DNA from: Nageia nagi
Taxonomy: Eukaryota > Pinophyta
Assembly (NCBI GenBank): GCA_050084985.1
Contig: JBITNC010000001.1
Location: 94,798,001 to 94,862,000, forward strand
DNA length: 64,000 nt
Reading direction: 5' to 3'
A model generated the notes under the pieces. It was not told the origin of the DNA and did no database searches. It saw nothing but the letters and a program-made list of their open reading frames with translations. Below, piece after piece: positions 1-13,327 of this stretch (positions are counted from its first letter, which is position 1; every line of letters starts with the position of its first letter). The position numbers and the translations under genes are program-made.

Positions 1-779
1 ACTCTCCCATTTATATTTTTTCATGGTTGCACAAAGCCTTCTACAAAAAATATTCATCCTTAAAAAAGCATATTTTGATGCAAGGAGAACACATATATGG
101 CATAAATTTTGGCAAATCTCACACCAAAAAATGCACTATTCAACTTTTCCTCCAAAAATTATCACTATTCAAATCCTTCAAAACCCACATGCATGTCTCA
201 AAAACTATTACCCACATACTTGCAAACTCACTATGAACAAGAGGAGGGGGACTACCAATGGGTAAGTTCCCCCTCACAAGGTAGGATTCTACTTGCTCTA
301 ATATTAGATGATGTAACTAGAAAATCCACTCTACTATTTTTTATTAAACTTTGGGCCTTTGAATAGGCTAAAAATACAAGTAACACCACATGGTAAAAAT
401 ACAATTAATACCACATGGTTTTAGCATGTGGTTTTAAAATTAGCCTTTGTTAACAATTAGCCATCACTTTACTTATTGTTAGAAAGCTTATAATATAGCT
501 AAGATGATGCCTAAAATGGAATCATGCATCCATTATTCAATACATGTAATTATTCTAAAAATAAAAAATAAACTTAAATGTTGCATTTGGGCTGCAAGAT
601 GAATTCTTCAAGCCTTAAAAAATATCTCCTTTATTTGATTCTACACAATCTAAAAAAATGGGTTCAATTGAACACTCAAATCAAAAGTTAATACCTCAAT
701 AAGGTGCATCATGATCGAAAAAAACCATTATCTAGGTACAAAATGTAATCATTAGCAACTTCAAAGTTGATGTGCATCA
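1..779. other. Left-edge sequence without a recognisable gene
   Basis: I see no conserved domain, LTR end or RNA gene here. Short open frames on both strands lack family signatures. Since the adjacent minus-strand copia gag is read toward lower coordinates, this stretch should be the continuation of that element (protease side). A weak protease-like trace follows the zinc knuckle near 700-780, but it is too decayed to annotate. Confidence 0.4.
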
Positions 780-1712
780 AAAATAGGTTGACATCACCAT
801 TGGACCCTTCAGTGAAGTTGGCTTTCTATTGTTTCTTTTTCTTGAAACATTGTTGTTCTATGTGATCATTCTTTCCACAAAAGTTACAATGTTGGAGTCT
901 AAACTCTAGCTTTGGTTGGCTAATTGGCCTTTTGGGAGGCCTATGCCTCTACCATAGTTTCTTCTTCCATGACCTCATTCACCTTGATCTCTATCTCAAC
1001 CTCTAGAAGACTCTAAGTTGGAGGAAGTAGAAGGTTGGTAATTCATTCTCATCTTGCCTTGAAATGCTTGATCAAGGTTCTCATACCTATCTTTAATACT
1101 TTACTCAAAGGTTTGTAAGCTTCCAAGCAAGTCAATTAGAGCGAGTTGGGATAATTCCTTAAACTCTTTTATTAGAATGATGATGGGGTCAAACCATTTG
1201 GGAAGGCTTCTAAGAACCTTATCAACAATCCAAGGGCCACCAAGAGCCTACAATGAGAATGAATGGTATTGAACAAATTCTAAACTTTGTTCATGAAGTC
1301 CTCAATGTTCTCAACATTAACCATTTTGAGAGATTCAAAGTCTCTTCAAAGCATCTACAGCTTAGTGAATCTAACCTTAATAGAACTCTTATAGGCACAC
1401 TCAAGTGTATCCCAAGCTTCCTTTTAAACTTTGCATTTTGTTATCTTAGGGAAGATTGAAATATATATCCCAATTCATAATGCAAACAAAGTTTTGACAT
1501 CCTTCTTTTGTGTATCCAATAGTTCCTTTTTCTTATATGTTGTGAGTAGTACAAATATCATTGCATCTACTTTTGTGTAACCCTAAGAGACAAGAGTCCA
1601 TAGGTCTTGAGAGAAGAGAAAAGTTCTCATTGTGATGCTCCAATATTCATAGTGTTCACCACTGAACATAGGGATCTATAATTGCATGGAATTTTCATCT
1701 TTTTGGATCCAT
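780..1712 (-). pseudogene. Ty1/copia gag remnant (UBN2-type capsid plus zinc knuckle)
   Basis: This is the capsid/nucleocapsid part of a copia retrotransposon, which would package element RNA in cytoplasmic particles. Read on the minus strand, the N-terminal part shows the typical copia gag signature FSGEHYEYWSITMRTFL, followed by SQDLWTLV and a GY pair. The C-terminal part (844-894) has a CX2CX4HX4C zinc knuckle (CNFCGKNDHIEQQC) followed by a Lys-rich tail. An ATG at 1,712-1,710 lies just downstream of a primer-binding site, the normal gag start position. Stops and frameshifts interrupt the frame many times, so it cannot make a full protein. The family assignment is firm; exact ends are approximate. 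Confidence 0.75.
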
Positions 1713-1731
1713 TTAACCTAATAAATCAAAT

Positions 1732-1746
1732 AGCTCTAATACCAAA
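1732..1746 (-). other. Primer-binding site of the minus-strand copia element
   Basis: The minus strand reads TTTGGTATTAGAGCT. This matches the initiator-tRNA-Met primer-binding site used by plant copia elements (TTGGTATCAGAGC) except for one C-to-T change. It lies 20 bases upstream of the gag ATG and marks the right-hand flank as the 5' LTR. Confidence 0.65.
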
Positions 1747-4441
1747 TAAAGAATTTTAAGTGTCACGATTACTAGAATGATTATCGTGGTCAAATCTAAA
1801 GTAGCCACGGTTAAGAAATGAGCTAGTCATAGTCAAACTTAGTCATCATATAGAAGAATGGAGTTTTTGGGATCAAGAACAATGCAAAAGTTAGATTATT
1901 GTACTTTGAGACTGATAACATAAAGGGGCCTTACTATGATGAGGGGAGGTAAAATACAAAATATCACCCTATATAGTTGATAAGATCAGTAGGTAGATCA
2001 TCACAATGTAGCAAGGAGGTAATAGGGAAATACTATGATTTTGCATGGATGACATCAATAAAGATATTACCATAGTACGACATAGAAAAAATAGGTATAA
2101 TATTGCACTTTGGAGAGGTGATGTTAGCAATAAGATTGTTGGAGCACTATACAATAGGAAATGCATTAAGTGTTGGGTCGAAAGACAAGTAATGTTAGTA
2201 CAAGCTTGATGAAATTTTGGTAACTTAGAATAAGACATTAAATGTTGGACAATGAGAGTAATGACATCATCTTGTAGCAAGGTATAACTAACACCTTTAA
2301 AGGTATGATACAACATGAAATAGATTAAGTATCACGTGACAAGAGCGATGATGTTAGCAGTGATGTAAGCACAATGCGAGAAGGCTTTTTTAGACTCTAC
2401 AGTGCACAACATGATATGATAATGCATGAAAATATGTATGGTGAGCAAGATAATCTCTTATAACACCTAAAACTCATTTTTTATTAAATATGGAGGTCCA
2501 ACAATGTTTTGAAGGACCTAAAAATATATTCAAATAAGTGCCATAAGGGAAATCTAGTTTGGGCATGATTCCAATAAGGAAGATCATTAAACTGAAGAGC
2601 TAAGTTAAGGACTTAAGTGTTCAGACTTGTTTGAGACACAAAACAAGGCAACAAGTTTACAAACCAAAATATATCACTATTGAAAGCATCACTATTGAAA
2701 GCATAAAACAAGAATTCGATAAGTACACAGAAGCTAAAATATGGACTTAACAATAAGAAATAGCTCAAACCACTTGAAGATACCAAGCCACACACATAGT
2801 TGCTCGACCATACGAAGAGAAGGAAAATATAAAGTTACAAAGCAAAAAAAATATTTTCTATTATTAGTATCAAAATTGGTAGCATAACATTACAATAATG
2901 CCTTTTTATATATCTACAAAGGAAAATAAACACCTATCTATAGAAGCAAGAAATAGAGCATAAAGGACTCCAATAAATTTAATATGTATACAAAAAATCT
3001 ATCAACAAATCAAAGAATGTGGGTGGCCATGCCTTGCATTAAAAGATCATATTATGAGCATTAAAGTTCAACTAAATGCTTACAAAATAGTTAAATATCA
3101 CTAGGTGAATAGGGCACTAGGTAGAAGGGTATGAAGTGATTAGGAGTTGTTGGCATAAGATTGTTCACATCAAAATGAAGTCAACCTAAGAGCATTAAAT
3201 TCCTTTAGTATTATTTGAACAATAACATATATATTATTTCTCATATATTACAATTAAAACTATTTCAGTTGATGTTATTTTGTTTGAAGTTATGATATTT
3301 GAATCAAGGCTAAGTAATATCTTGGGTAAAAGTTATCTTATAATCAAGCAAATGTAATCAATGAAGAGGCCTTGATTCTTTCATATACAAGGGATGAGCA
3401 AGCAGTGGGAGCTAGGAGACATATCTAAGAATATGGATATGGCTTAGTATTTATTATATGATTTCAAGATGGAATACATAATATGGTTATAACTTTAGAT
3501 CATTGCAACCCCAAGTCCCTAAGTTGGAAGGTAATTATACACTTGGGGAGTGTGCTTTCAAATCCACTAACAAAACCATATTGTGTGTGTGCATATGATA
3601 GGTAATCCTTAGTATGTAGATCTTGTCATAGTGGTGATGCTTGATCACCATGATACTTAGTAGTTTTGAGGATGTTGTTATTATCACTAATGTGTGGTAG
3701 GTAGATTATGTGTTGCTTGTTGATCATAGGATAAAAGTGCATGGATCACACTAGAATAGTGTGATGGTTCAGAGCATGGATACAATAATCTGGATGAAGT
3801 GACATTCCTTTTTTTGTTGAAGAGTTATCTTCAATGGATGCAATAATGGTAGAGTTATTGTAATTTATTCCTAGGCTACAAGGATGTTGCAACAATTTCA
3901 GTATTCAAGTTGTAGATTGTTAGTTTTTGGAGCCCAAAATTACTAAGTTTAATTTTTTTATTTTTCTATTAATAACCACCTCTAATAAATCGATTATTTT
4001 TTCCTAATTTTAGTGTGTTGAATGGATAGAATTGTATGACTTCCCAAGCCATATTATAACCTACTTTCTATAAGTAAGGAGGGGATTCTATTGTTTGCAT
4101 ACTCCATATTTATTGTGTAAGGTGCAAGATTGAGTTTGAGAGAGGATTTTTGATGAGAAGAAGAGCAAGGAGATACTAGCGTGTATGTGTTCCAAACTCT
4201 ATTTCAGATAGGATTGATTATAACATTATTACAAGGGAGATCCCTTTGAGGAATAATAGAAGGAGGATTGTTTTATGGAGCAACCCATATTTTGGGTGAA
4301 CCACTACACATGTTGTGCTTATCTTTGATTCATTGTTGTATGTGTTTTTTCTTTGATATTTTCTATCATGTTGTTATTTTTAATCTTTGATATAAATTTC
4401 TCTAACAATATTAATTTTTATTTAATTAGTAAATCCCAACA
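1747..4441 (-). repeat. Candidate long 5' LTR of the left copia element
   Basis: Sequence to the right of the primer-binding site must be LTR. Its edge would be TA where CA is expected, consistent with a C-to-T change. On the minus strand a TGTTGGGATT start at 4,441 is a possible outer end, giving about 2.7 kb. The second LTR would lie left of the window, so the extent is unproven. A plus-strand solo LTR from about 3,918 to 4,441 (TGTTAG to CCCAACA) is an alternative for its last part. No genes are seen. Confidence 0.3.
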
Positions 4442-5182
4442 CTCTTGACAAGTACTCATTGAATTCATTACTTGAGAGCTAGAGCTATTAGAGGCTAAGA
4501 TTAAGTTGGGAAATTTACCACCCTTTTTTCCATCACATCATTAAAGAGAAAAATGAGTATCCCTCCATGTTTCATGGCTAAAAAAATTCTCGAATGAAGT
4601 GCAGGCATCGATTTTTCCAATGATTTAAAAATAAAAGTCGGTATATTAATTACTTATTTAACTTGTAGGTGGTTGAGGAATGCAACATAAAAAATCTACA
4701 TCAATTTTTCTCTATTTTATCCTTCTTACATCAAAAAAGGTCCACCTTACTCTTGACAAAGTGTTTCTTATGGTTGAAATTTAATCCCTTCACTTTGAGC
4801 CCCGACCCTTTTCTAATCAAAGCTATAGAGATGGTGAACTTCATGTACCTTGCTTTTACCTAATCCTTAATCCATGAATGGGCCAATTATTTTTCTAACT
4901 CCTCATACAACTGTAAATATGTAAATAGAAAATTTAGGACCCCTTCTATCTCCAAAATATCATGAACCTCCTTATCAACTAGAAGGGAATTCAATTCAAT
5001 TCAAAATGATTAGTTGCAATTGAACTTGTAGATCATGATACCCTAGCGAAAAATACAATGTAATTATAGACACCTTAATTACACAAGCCAATGGATAACT
5101 CTCATTATCAATCTTTTCCACTACCTTTATTTCATAATTTTTCAATGTTGGATGGAGGAGGAGGAATGCTTGAGGATATGAT
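4442..5182. other. Unassigned AT-rich flank
   Basis: I see no conserved domain, RNA gene or repeat end. This is the target-site side of the Ty3/gypsy insertion that follows. It may continue the minus-strand LINE whose RNase H is seen beyond 19,330, but I could not identify a LINE motif here. Confidence 0.4.
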
Positions 5183-5187
5183 GTTAT
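5183..5187. repeat. Target-site duplication GTTAT (left)
   Basis: The five bases GTTAT precede the left LTR and recur directly after the right LTR at 19,283-19,287. This fixes both outer ends of the Ty3/gypsy element. Confidence 0.85.
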
Positions 5188-7069
5188 TGTTGATTGGTAT
5201 AGCATAACCTTAAGGGTTTGGTCTAGTCATGTTCTCCACTACCTGCAATGGTAGGTTCCTTCAAAGAGCAGAAAATGGTGGGGATGTGCTCATGTTGGTT
5301 TTCTACTCAATCTCTGGTTTATAGGCTAGTTCCTATATATATTTAAGGTCAAAAGTAACAGGAAAGGAATAGAAAGATGAAGAGTTATAGGAAAGAGATA
5401 AGTAAATAAATAACTAAAATAGGAAATTTACAACTTGGGCATTACAGCATAGGCAACAATCCATAGCCAAGATTAAGAATAGTAAACTATCTCGCACTTG
5501 GGGTCTCACAATCACAATACACAACCATAATTTGAAGAAAACATTTCACATATAACATTCATAAAAGCAATAATAACCACTTAGTTGCAAGAGGGCAAAA
5601 CATTATCGATTTGCATTATCATATATGAATAGCTCTTACAGATTTGGGCAAATTTGCTAAAATGTTCGACCTTTTTTATTTCTAAAAGCTAGCTATTTAT
5701 ACAACTTCCACCCTCCTTGGGTGGTTGGGTTTTATTAATATACATTATTGCTAGCATTGAATGAAACAACTAAAGCAACACTATTTACATAAATGCTACA
5801 ACTGTGGTAGATTACATAATGAATAAGTACAAATCAACATAACTATTTGGGAATTTGCTATTTCTGATCAGCCATGTCCATAGAGCCGCAATCCTTCTAA
5901 CATGTCGTTGACTAGTCCTTCTTTGGCCCTATAGCTAATTGAAGATAGCACTGTAGCTAATTGAGTAGTTATTTAATTACAAATTGATTGGTATAATTTG
6001 GTATTATGTTTTATTAGTCACTACTTGCTTCTCTATAACCTTTATGATCTCTACTATGGATGTCAGTAATCAAAGTAATAGTGGTTGATAGACATTATGT
6101 TCACTTGGTTCAAGAAGAACTACCACTGTTATGTGGAAATGAGTCGATGTCGACACATTAATAGGGCCTTGGAGGTCAAACACGTAAGATGAAGTGGACC
6201 TGGGTGTTCTTCTTACATATTACTCTTACACTTGCTTAGTAGGCTCTATGTTCTTCTTTTGAGCTCTGTTGATGATCTAGTTCTTTTGTGACTTGTTGAT
6301 TTTCACCAAAAATCATGACATCATTTCTCAAAATCGATGGGCACTATTAATATTCTAGCTCCTTTGGGACCCATTGATTTTCACCAAAAAATGTGACATC
6401 ACCTTTTGAAATCACTAAGCTCTATTAATGCTCTTCAAAAATTTACACCCACCATTGCTTGCTCTGAAACCTACTACTTTTGATTGAAAATTATGATGTC
6501 ATATCCCAAAATCATTAGACTCTATTGATATTTTGATTCTACTAGGACCTACTGATTTTCACCAAAAAATGTGACATCACCTTTCAACATCCCCGAGATC
6601 TATTGATATTCTTCAAAAGTCTAACTCTGAATTTGTATAAGTCTTAAATATTTTTGCCAATAATTCCTAGAGAGTCTAAGGTAATAAATATAATTCTAGG
6701 ATACTTTTATATACATGATTCTTGGGAATCCTAAAGAAGATGACATGACTCCCGGGTACTCTCAACTCCCAATCACTAAAGAATAAAAGAATGAAGAATT
6801 GACATAACTCTCGGGTATCTTTCTTCACATAATTTTTGGGAACTAAAAAAAAATAATGTGAATCCTGGGTAGTATTATATATGACTCCTGAGACTCTAAA
6901 TGATAAGAGAAGGGATTAATAAAAGTGAAAGAATACAAAATTTTACAACTCATGAGGACTTTAAAAGAATAATTTCCCCCCAAGCACTCTTATATACATA
7001 ACTCTAGGGTAGTAAAAAATGAAATAATAGAATTACCACAAATTTTGAGTGTTATTCTAAAGGAATACA
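5188..7069 (-). repeat. 3' LTR of the Ty3/gypsy element
   Basis: It matches 17,387-19,282 along its whole length, with scattered substitutions and small indels. On the minus strand it begins TGTATTCCTT and ends CAATCAACA. It includes a TATA-type box (minus TATAAATA at 5,694-5,701) and a block of imperfect tandem units (6,281-6,625). Confidence 0.92.
6281..6625. repeat. Imperfect tandem units inside the 3' LTR
   Basis: About four units of roughly 80-95 bp recur. Each has a core like TTGATTTTCACCAAAAA, then ATGACATCA or GTGACATCAC, then AAATC and a CTATTGATATTC-like end. The same block lies in the other LTR at about 18,480-18,810, so it predates the insertion and belongs to the family. Confidence 0.7.
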
Positions 7070-7269
7070 ATCTTCTAGCAGCTCTTTGGGGTCTCTGCCT
7101 ATTGGAGAATAAAACCCTTCAACTGTTGCTCCCAATGGCTTGCCCAGAAGTGGGCCTAGTTGCAGTCTCAACTATTGCCATCATTCTAGTGGGAGGAATG
7201 GTTGCATCCTTTTATTTATATCACTTACAACTTTATAATCAATTTTTGATAGGATGGGGGATTCCTTAA

Positions 7270-10200
7270 TCTTCTTTATGTCTGCTTTGAACCCTCCTAG
7301 GACACTGTTCAACCTTCTAGCATGCAAAAATTTATAATGGCTTCCTGAGCCAACTCATTTATTTGTTGTAGGTTTTAGATTTGTGTCTCACAAAAAGATT
7401 ATTACAAGAATTGAATGGTATTGGCTACTTAATTAGCAACACTACCTTGTACATTCTACTCTTCCCATAATTTGAGAGCTTTCATTTCAATTAAAAAATT
7501 AAAGAAATTGTTACTAAATCTCAACTCTATTGTGAGCTAGTGTTTATTTATATCCATGTTAAATACTAAACTTTAGAGTTCACAAATTTCTTAGATCCTC
7601 TTTTGATATGACTATTTTGTCTTGGAGGAGACTATTGTGAACTCCTTTTTAGTCAAAATACTCAATCGAACATACATCATTTCCAAAATTACTTTGGGTA
7701 TATCTAGAGCCAATTTATGAAGAGCATTTTGAACATAAAATTCTTTAATGGTCTATATAGCTTCTTCCTTGAGAAGATGCAAGTGAGATAATGTTATCAT
7801 TATATCACCAACTTGCTCTACTAAGGATTTCCTAAAGTTCTTCATGAGCAATAACAATTTTGCATTATCATCTGATAAAACTTTATTTGTTTCATTGACA
7901 ATCTACATCTCAACCTTAACTTGTTTAATCTTTTGAGTGTTGATAACTGCAGCTTGAGCTTTGAGCTCTTCTATCATTTGATTTACAGCATTTAGCTCAG
8001 CTCTTGATGTTTCCATGCTCTTATCAAACTCTATTTTCTATTTTTCAAGCCTTACAATCAATTTTTTATTCTTATTTTGCAACCTAGCTACTATTTTATC
8101 TTTAATGGAGTAGTCTTTCTTATACTGATCAATTTTTTAATTCAATTTTTCTATCTTAGTCTCCATTGCTTGAAGACTCTTACTAGCTACCATTGAAATA
8201 TTTACTAAAAACTTGGACTGGTCAATAGCTGGTGCACTCTACATATTTATATCTATTATTACCATGGGAGTAAAATCTAGCTACCCTTCTTTGAAAGGCA
8301 TCTGTGCAATTTTCATATCTCCCATCTCTATTACTTTACTTAAAATTCTTAACTATTACTCAGGGAGCATAAGAGATTTATTAATAAAAGTTTCCCAATT
8401 AATAGGCTCTACAATTTGTGTAGAAATTGACTTTATTTCTCTTACGAGGCTATAGGAATAAAAGAATGAGTAGAAATAACTCGTCCTGCAATAGATGTCT
8501 CAACTTGTTGAATAGGTTGGGACTATTGGGGAGGTGTCAATTGTTGGACTTCTAGTTTAGGTTCAGCTTCCTCCATGGCCTCACCTTATTCTTTAGGCTT
8601 ATCCATTGGGCTAGAGTCCTTCTTTTTCCTAGATTCATCATCATCATCATCATCTCCCAATCCTCCTTTGGATGTAGCTACTACTGTTCTACTGGCTTTA
8701 GGTGTATTTCCCTACTTTATGGAATTTGGCTCTATCCCTCTTTTGAGATTTCTATTTGTTCTTGTTCCTGAGCTTATTCTACAGCACCAATATCTATATT
8801 CTTAGGCTCTCTGAACTCTTCTGTATCAAAAACTTCTATTTCTTTTATTACCACCTTTGGGACTTCTTCTATTACCTTTGAAGGTGAAGGTACAATTGCT
8901 TGTGATTATGACCTTGTTGTAGTCAATCGAGGCTTTTTTATAGGCATTTATTCCTTCTCTAATATTTGCTACCTTTGAGCAAGAGTTTTGAAATTTCCTT
9001 TTCTTTTTGGGAGAAGGTTCCTAAGAAGGAGTGGTGGTGTTCAAAGGGTTTTGTTCTCCCTTCTTTGGAGTCTAAACCATGCCATATGGTTCTCCTATTG
9101 CATTATCCTTATCCTATCGCAGGTTTCCCATGAAAATGAGGAGGAGAGGCTATCCCAACTCTAGCAAAGGATCCTTGGAATACTTACCTTATAGTATTTA
9201 TCATATTTAAATTTTAAAATAATTCACTCTTAATGTGGTGAATTTTTATGGTATACTCAAATTTGAATCTTGTAAAATAATGAATTTTATTGGTACCCCA
9301 CCCAAGATATGGTAATTGGGTGAGGACCTCTAAGTTGAGGATAAAATCTTGCCTCTTATGTTCTTAGTTTCTATGTTTTCTTATTCCTTCCAGGGCCATC
9401 CAAGCCTTATTCAGGGGTACAAATTCCCAGTCTGGGTACATTTCTACCTTCTACTTAGTTTTATTTACAAAATAGTCTATATGGGGCCTACTATCATGGA
9501 TAAATGCTGGACATTTTTTGCTAGTCCTTATTATTTATGTCATCTCCCCTAATCGATCATACATCCATGCAGTTCCCACCTTATCTAGCTTGAAATTATA
9601 TACAATAAATTGGGCTATACTATCTTTACATCCTATCTTTAAAAGAATAAAATTCTTGATAGAAGCCGGTATATCTACAACAGACTTAAAGTTACCCCCA
9701 GACCCATATTTACTCTCTATGGCACAAATTTGTCTACCCATATCTATTGAATAAAATTGGGGGGTAACATATTTAGGCAAAAAGAAGGGTCTCTCAAAAT
9801 ACCCATACTTGATTATTATGATGCAATTTCTCAAGAAGTACCAATCACCAATTTTATTTCCTCCTTGTAGGTCCTCATTGTACTTTTATGCAACCTATTG
9901 GGGAATTTTTTAGTCAAAATTTTTATTGCAGTTGCAAAGAAATTTTCCATGAACTCATAGTAAGATCCATGTAACTTGGTCAAAATTGGCACCATCAGGT
10001 CAATTGGCATCGATGCAGCATTGGAACTGGTTGGTTCAGCTGGAGGCCTACCTCTTTAAGTTTGTCCAAATTTTGATGGAAAAAGAGCCACCAAAGATAT
10101 GAAGAATGTATGAAATCTAACATTTCAATCTTGAATAGACACCTCTTAATTTATTCAATTATAAAAGTTGAGAAATCATAACAGATGTGAGCTTATGAAA

Positions 10201-10896
10201 TATTATAAGCCATACATACCATGGCTTCATCTGCTTCAATCTGGGTCTTCTTTCCCAAGATGATTGTGAGTGCCTATAGCACTTCTCTATCCTTCTTTCT
10301 TTCAAAAAGAGCTATCTAGTAGCTTGATAATATTTTAGCTTTTCTACTATCTTAGTATCTCCCACTGATCTAGCTCAACATTTCATCTTGATTGATATAA
10401 AAATCATATTTCTACTTTTTCAAATCAATTTATTTTTTAACATGGAACGTCCAATCCATCAAAATAGCAAATGCTTGGATGATGGAGTTAGGGGAGTAAT
10501 CTAGTACTACTTCAAACATTAGTTCAAAAGTATCTCCCTCTTCAGTGTTCTTGAACATTCCAATTTGATACCCCTTTTGATGATGCCTATGTGCTAGGGA
10601 GTACAAGAGCTCAGGGCAGGTGAAAGACTCATAAGGCACGTAATATGCTAAGCCCTAATCAATCATAACATCTCTCTTTAAATGAGCAAGTGACTTTTCT
10701 TTTCTGCTCATTTCATGTGCTTAAGCTTCAAAAGAACATGGCTAGGGTCAGCTCTCCATGTATCCATATGACTAATTACTCCCATCTCAGTCTAGTTCAC
10801 TCTTGGTGCATTATTGAGATATTCTTCTTGTAAAGAGAGGAGGTCAACATTGAGTTATTCTACTTTGGCTAAAGAGGATGATTGAGAGGTTGCCAT
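7270..10896 (-). pseudogene. Extra 3' reading frame of the Ty3/gypsy element, coiled-coil protein relic
   Basis: A long frame lies between integrase and the 3' LTR and is read in the element's sense. An ATG at 10,896-10,894 starts MATSQSSSLAKVE; in-frame stops and shifts follow. Visible pieces: an ordered-looking region (10,639-10,430; 9,834-9,535), an acidic linker near 8,900-8,800 (EEVPKVVIKEIEVF), and near 8,200-7,800 a coiled coil rich in Leu/Ile, Glu and Lys (KSMETSRAELNAVNQMIEEL). I recognise no enzyme domain, signal peptide or membrane segment, so an envelope role is not supported. Tat-group elements are known to carry extra frames of unknown function at this position. The frame is certain at the level of scattered conserved-looking segments; ends are approximate. 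Confidence 0.6.
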
Positions 10897-11479
10897 GATA
10901 TTAACAACCTTTTTTGAACCTCTAATTATCATTTAAAAATAGCAATTAGGGCAATGCAAGGTCCTCCAACTTTTCTCTCTTTCAACACAACTCAGCTCTA
11001 AAATCTCTAAGTTCTGAATGCTTTGGAAACTTATGTGCTCAAAATCAGTTAAGTGTTGAACTATAGAGTATGGAGGGAGTTTTATTTATCCTAGGTTGGT
11101 AGGATTTCCATTAATGGAAATTACTTCTTAGGAATATCAAGACCCATGCATTGTACAGATTGAGCTAGCATAAGCTGGATTAGTAAATTCAAAGCACACT
11201 AGACTTAATTTGTTGTACTTGTACAATGGTTCATGAAATCTAAGAAAATCTTTCCTTAAATGTTGTTTTATTCAATGATAGCTGAGCAACATGACAACAT
11301 TAACTCTTGACTAAGATGAATTAAAATTGATATCTAAGTAGTACATCGACATTAACTCTTAATAATACTGAATTAAATTTGATCATTAAAGGCTATTTAC
11401 TTTTTTGAAAATTATGTATTTTTTTTTAATTTAAAATATTTACATTATACAATGTTTTACGGGCAATACAAACTTACCT

Positions 11480-12790
11480 TATCATCGAGTAATGTTTTAA
11501 ATAGATCTTGTTGATGGGAATAGGTAATTCTTGGGACCTGATAACATCTTGTAACTTGAATGCATTATTTTGCATAGCCTAGGTAATGATGTAAGGCCCC
11601 CTCCAAAGAGGGTAAATTTTTGGTGTCTTTCGAGCTTTGCTCTTTTCTCATCTCATTTGAGGACAATATCACTTGATTCAAACTTCACTTGGGAAGACTT
11701 TTTCTTATCAAACCACCTCTTGACGATGTGCTAGCAATGCTAGAATGATTCATATGCTTTGTTTCGATCTTCCTCCAATTTTAGGAGTTGATTATATCTG
11801 GATTGTAGTGATTCAAAGTCATGGTATTCCATTTCTTATAGGATTTTTAAAGCTAGTAACTCCATGTGTATTGGTAAGATAGGTATTTTACCATATACCA
11901 ATGCATATGGAAATGTCCTTATTATTGATTTTATACTAATTCTATCAGCCCATAATGCATAGTCCAATTGTGTATGCCATTATATGGGATTCCCTTCAAT
12001 TGTTCTCTTGATGATCTAGGTTAGATTTTTGTTAATTATTTAGCTAACCCATTACTTTATGGGTAATAATTTAAAGAGAATAACTAGTAAATTCCATACT
12101 GAGCTATAAAGCTTGATAGATTGCCTCTAGTAAATGTCAAACCTTTGTTTGACACTATAGTCTGTGGGATTCTAAAGTAGGTGATTATCCTTTTAATCAT
12201 TTCTATTACCACTTCTTGATCTACATTTTTGCATGGCATAGCCTCTGACCATCTAGTAAAGTAATCTATTGCAATCAAAATAAACTTATGGCCTAATAAG
12301 GAATTTGGGTTTATGACACCAATGAGGTCTATACCCCACTGTTGAAAAGGCTCTTCAACTATTATAGGTTTGAGAGGCATTATAGCTTGTCTTCTTTTTC
12401 ATACAAATCTATTACACTTATCACATTCTTGGGTAATCTTGAATGAATCTTGAAATATAGTGGGTCAATAATATCCAACTTGTAATACCTTTGCTGCTGT
12501 AGTTGGTTCAATGTAATGCCCTCCAGAGAATCTGTAATGAAATTCATGCAATATTCTATAGGATTCATCTTGAGTCACATATCTAAGAAGAGTTTGATCA
12601 AATGTTTTTCTATATAAATAATCATCTATGATGTTAAATTTAAGGGCATGCAACCTGAATCTCCTTCTTTGGAATCTATGCAGAGCTTTAGGGCACCTGC
12701 TAATTTGAAAATAAATCATGATTTGCTTAATACAATCACTTTCATGATTAAGTAGTTGCTCATTCTCTATAAGAGCAATCATATGTGAAG
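11480..12790 (-). pseudogene. Ty3/gypsy integrase remnant
   Basis: It would insert element cDNA into the chromosome. In order on the minus strand: the zinc-binding region (HYRFSGGHYIEP, then WPT and a CDKC pair, 12,560-12,400); the catalytic core starting QQWGIDLIGVINP with the first Asp, then TRWSEAMP; and the second-Asp region (12,140-12,130), which reads IVSNKGLTF where DNG is expected, so the second catalytic Asp is lost. The C-terminal part (about 12,080-11,480) keeps the FxSSDIVLKWDEKR-like and GPYIIT-like segments after frame shifts. Stops and frameshifts show it is dead. Confidence 0.85.
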
Positions 12791-12792
12791 CC

Positions 12793-13327
12793 TCAACAAA
12801 TTTTCATAAAGAGCCCTACCTTAATCAACTTGGTTGGCTTAATTTCTATATCATATTCCATTACTTTAGTGATCCAACCAGCTTTTCCTTCACCTAGATC
12901 TCCTTGTATAATATAATTTCTTACATCTGTATGAATATTATATACAAGGATTCTATTATGGGAGATATAATATTTAAATTTTTTAAGTCCCTTCATAATG
13001 GAAAACACTTGCTTTTCAATAAATGAATAGCTTTGCTAGTGTTGATGTAGTGTTTGACTGTGAAAGGCAATCGAATGTTCTTCATTATTGTCATGTTTTT
13101 GTGTAAGAATTGCAACAATGCTCCTATCTACTCCTATCTTTTTACATATCAAGATTTTTAAGCATAGAAGATTATATTATAGCCTTTTTTATCTCTTTGA
13201 AGGCTACTTTTGCTTCACATGACCAGGAAAATACAACATCTTTCTTTAACATTGAAGTGATTGGAGATACAATTTCTAAAAAATTATTAATAAATTTCCC
13301 AACAAAATTGATCTAACCAAGGAATGA
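12793..13327 (-). pseudogene. Ty3/gypsy RNase H remnant (domain following RT)
   Basis: The frame directly downstream of RT continues into sequence typical of the gypsy RNase H/connection region. It includes MFSIMKGLKKFKYYISHNRI and the WITKVMEYDIEIKPTKLIKV segment (12,900-12,820), where gypsy elements read a W..LQEYDIEIKPTKLVKG-type motif. The beginning is badly decayed and catalytic residues cannot be placed. This is the second RNase H of the element; the other lies upstream of RT. Confidence 0.7.

Noticed and set aside
23-366. Overlapping plus-strand open frames at the left edge
   Set aside because: Low-complexity composition, no domain, and three overlapping frames in one place; chance frames in AT-rich DNA.
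3918-4441. Possible plus-strand solo LTR (TGTTAG to CCCAACA)
   Set aside because: The internal layout resembles an LTR, but no matching copy is in the window and flanking 5-mers do not match. Mentioned only as an alternative to the long LTR.
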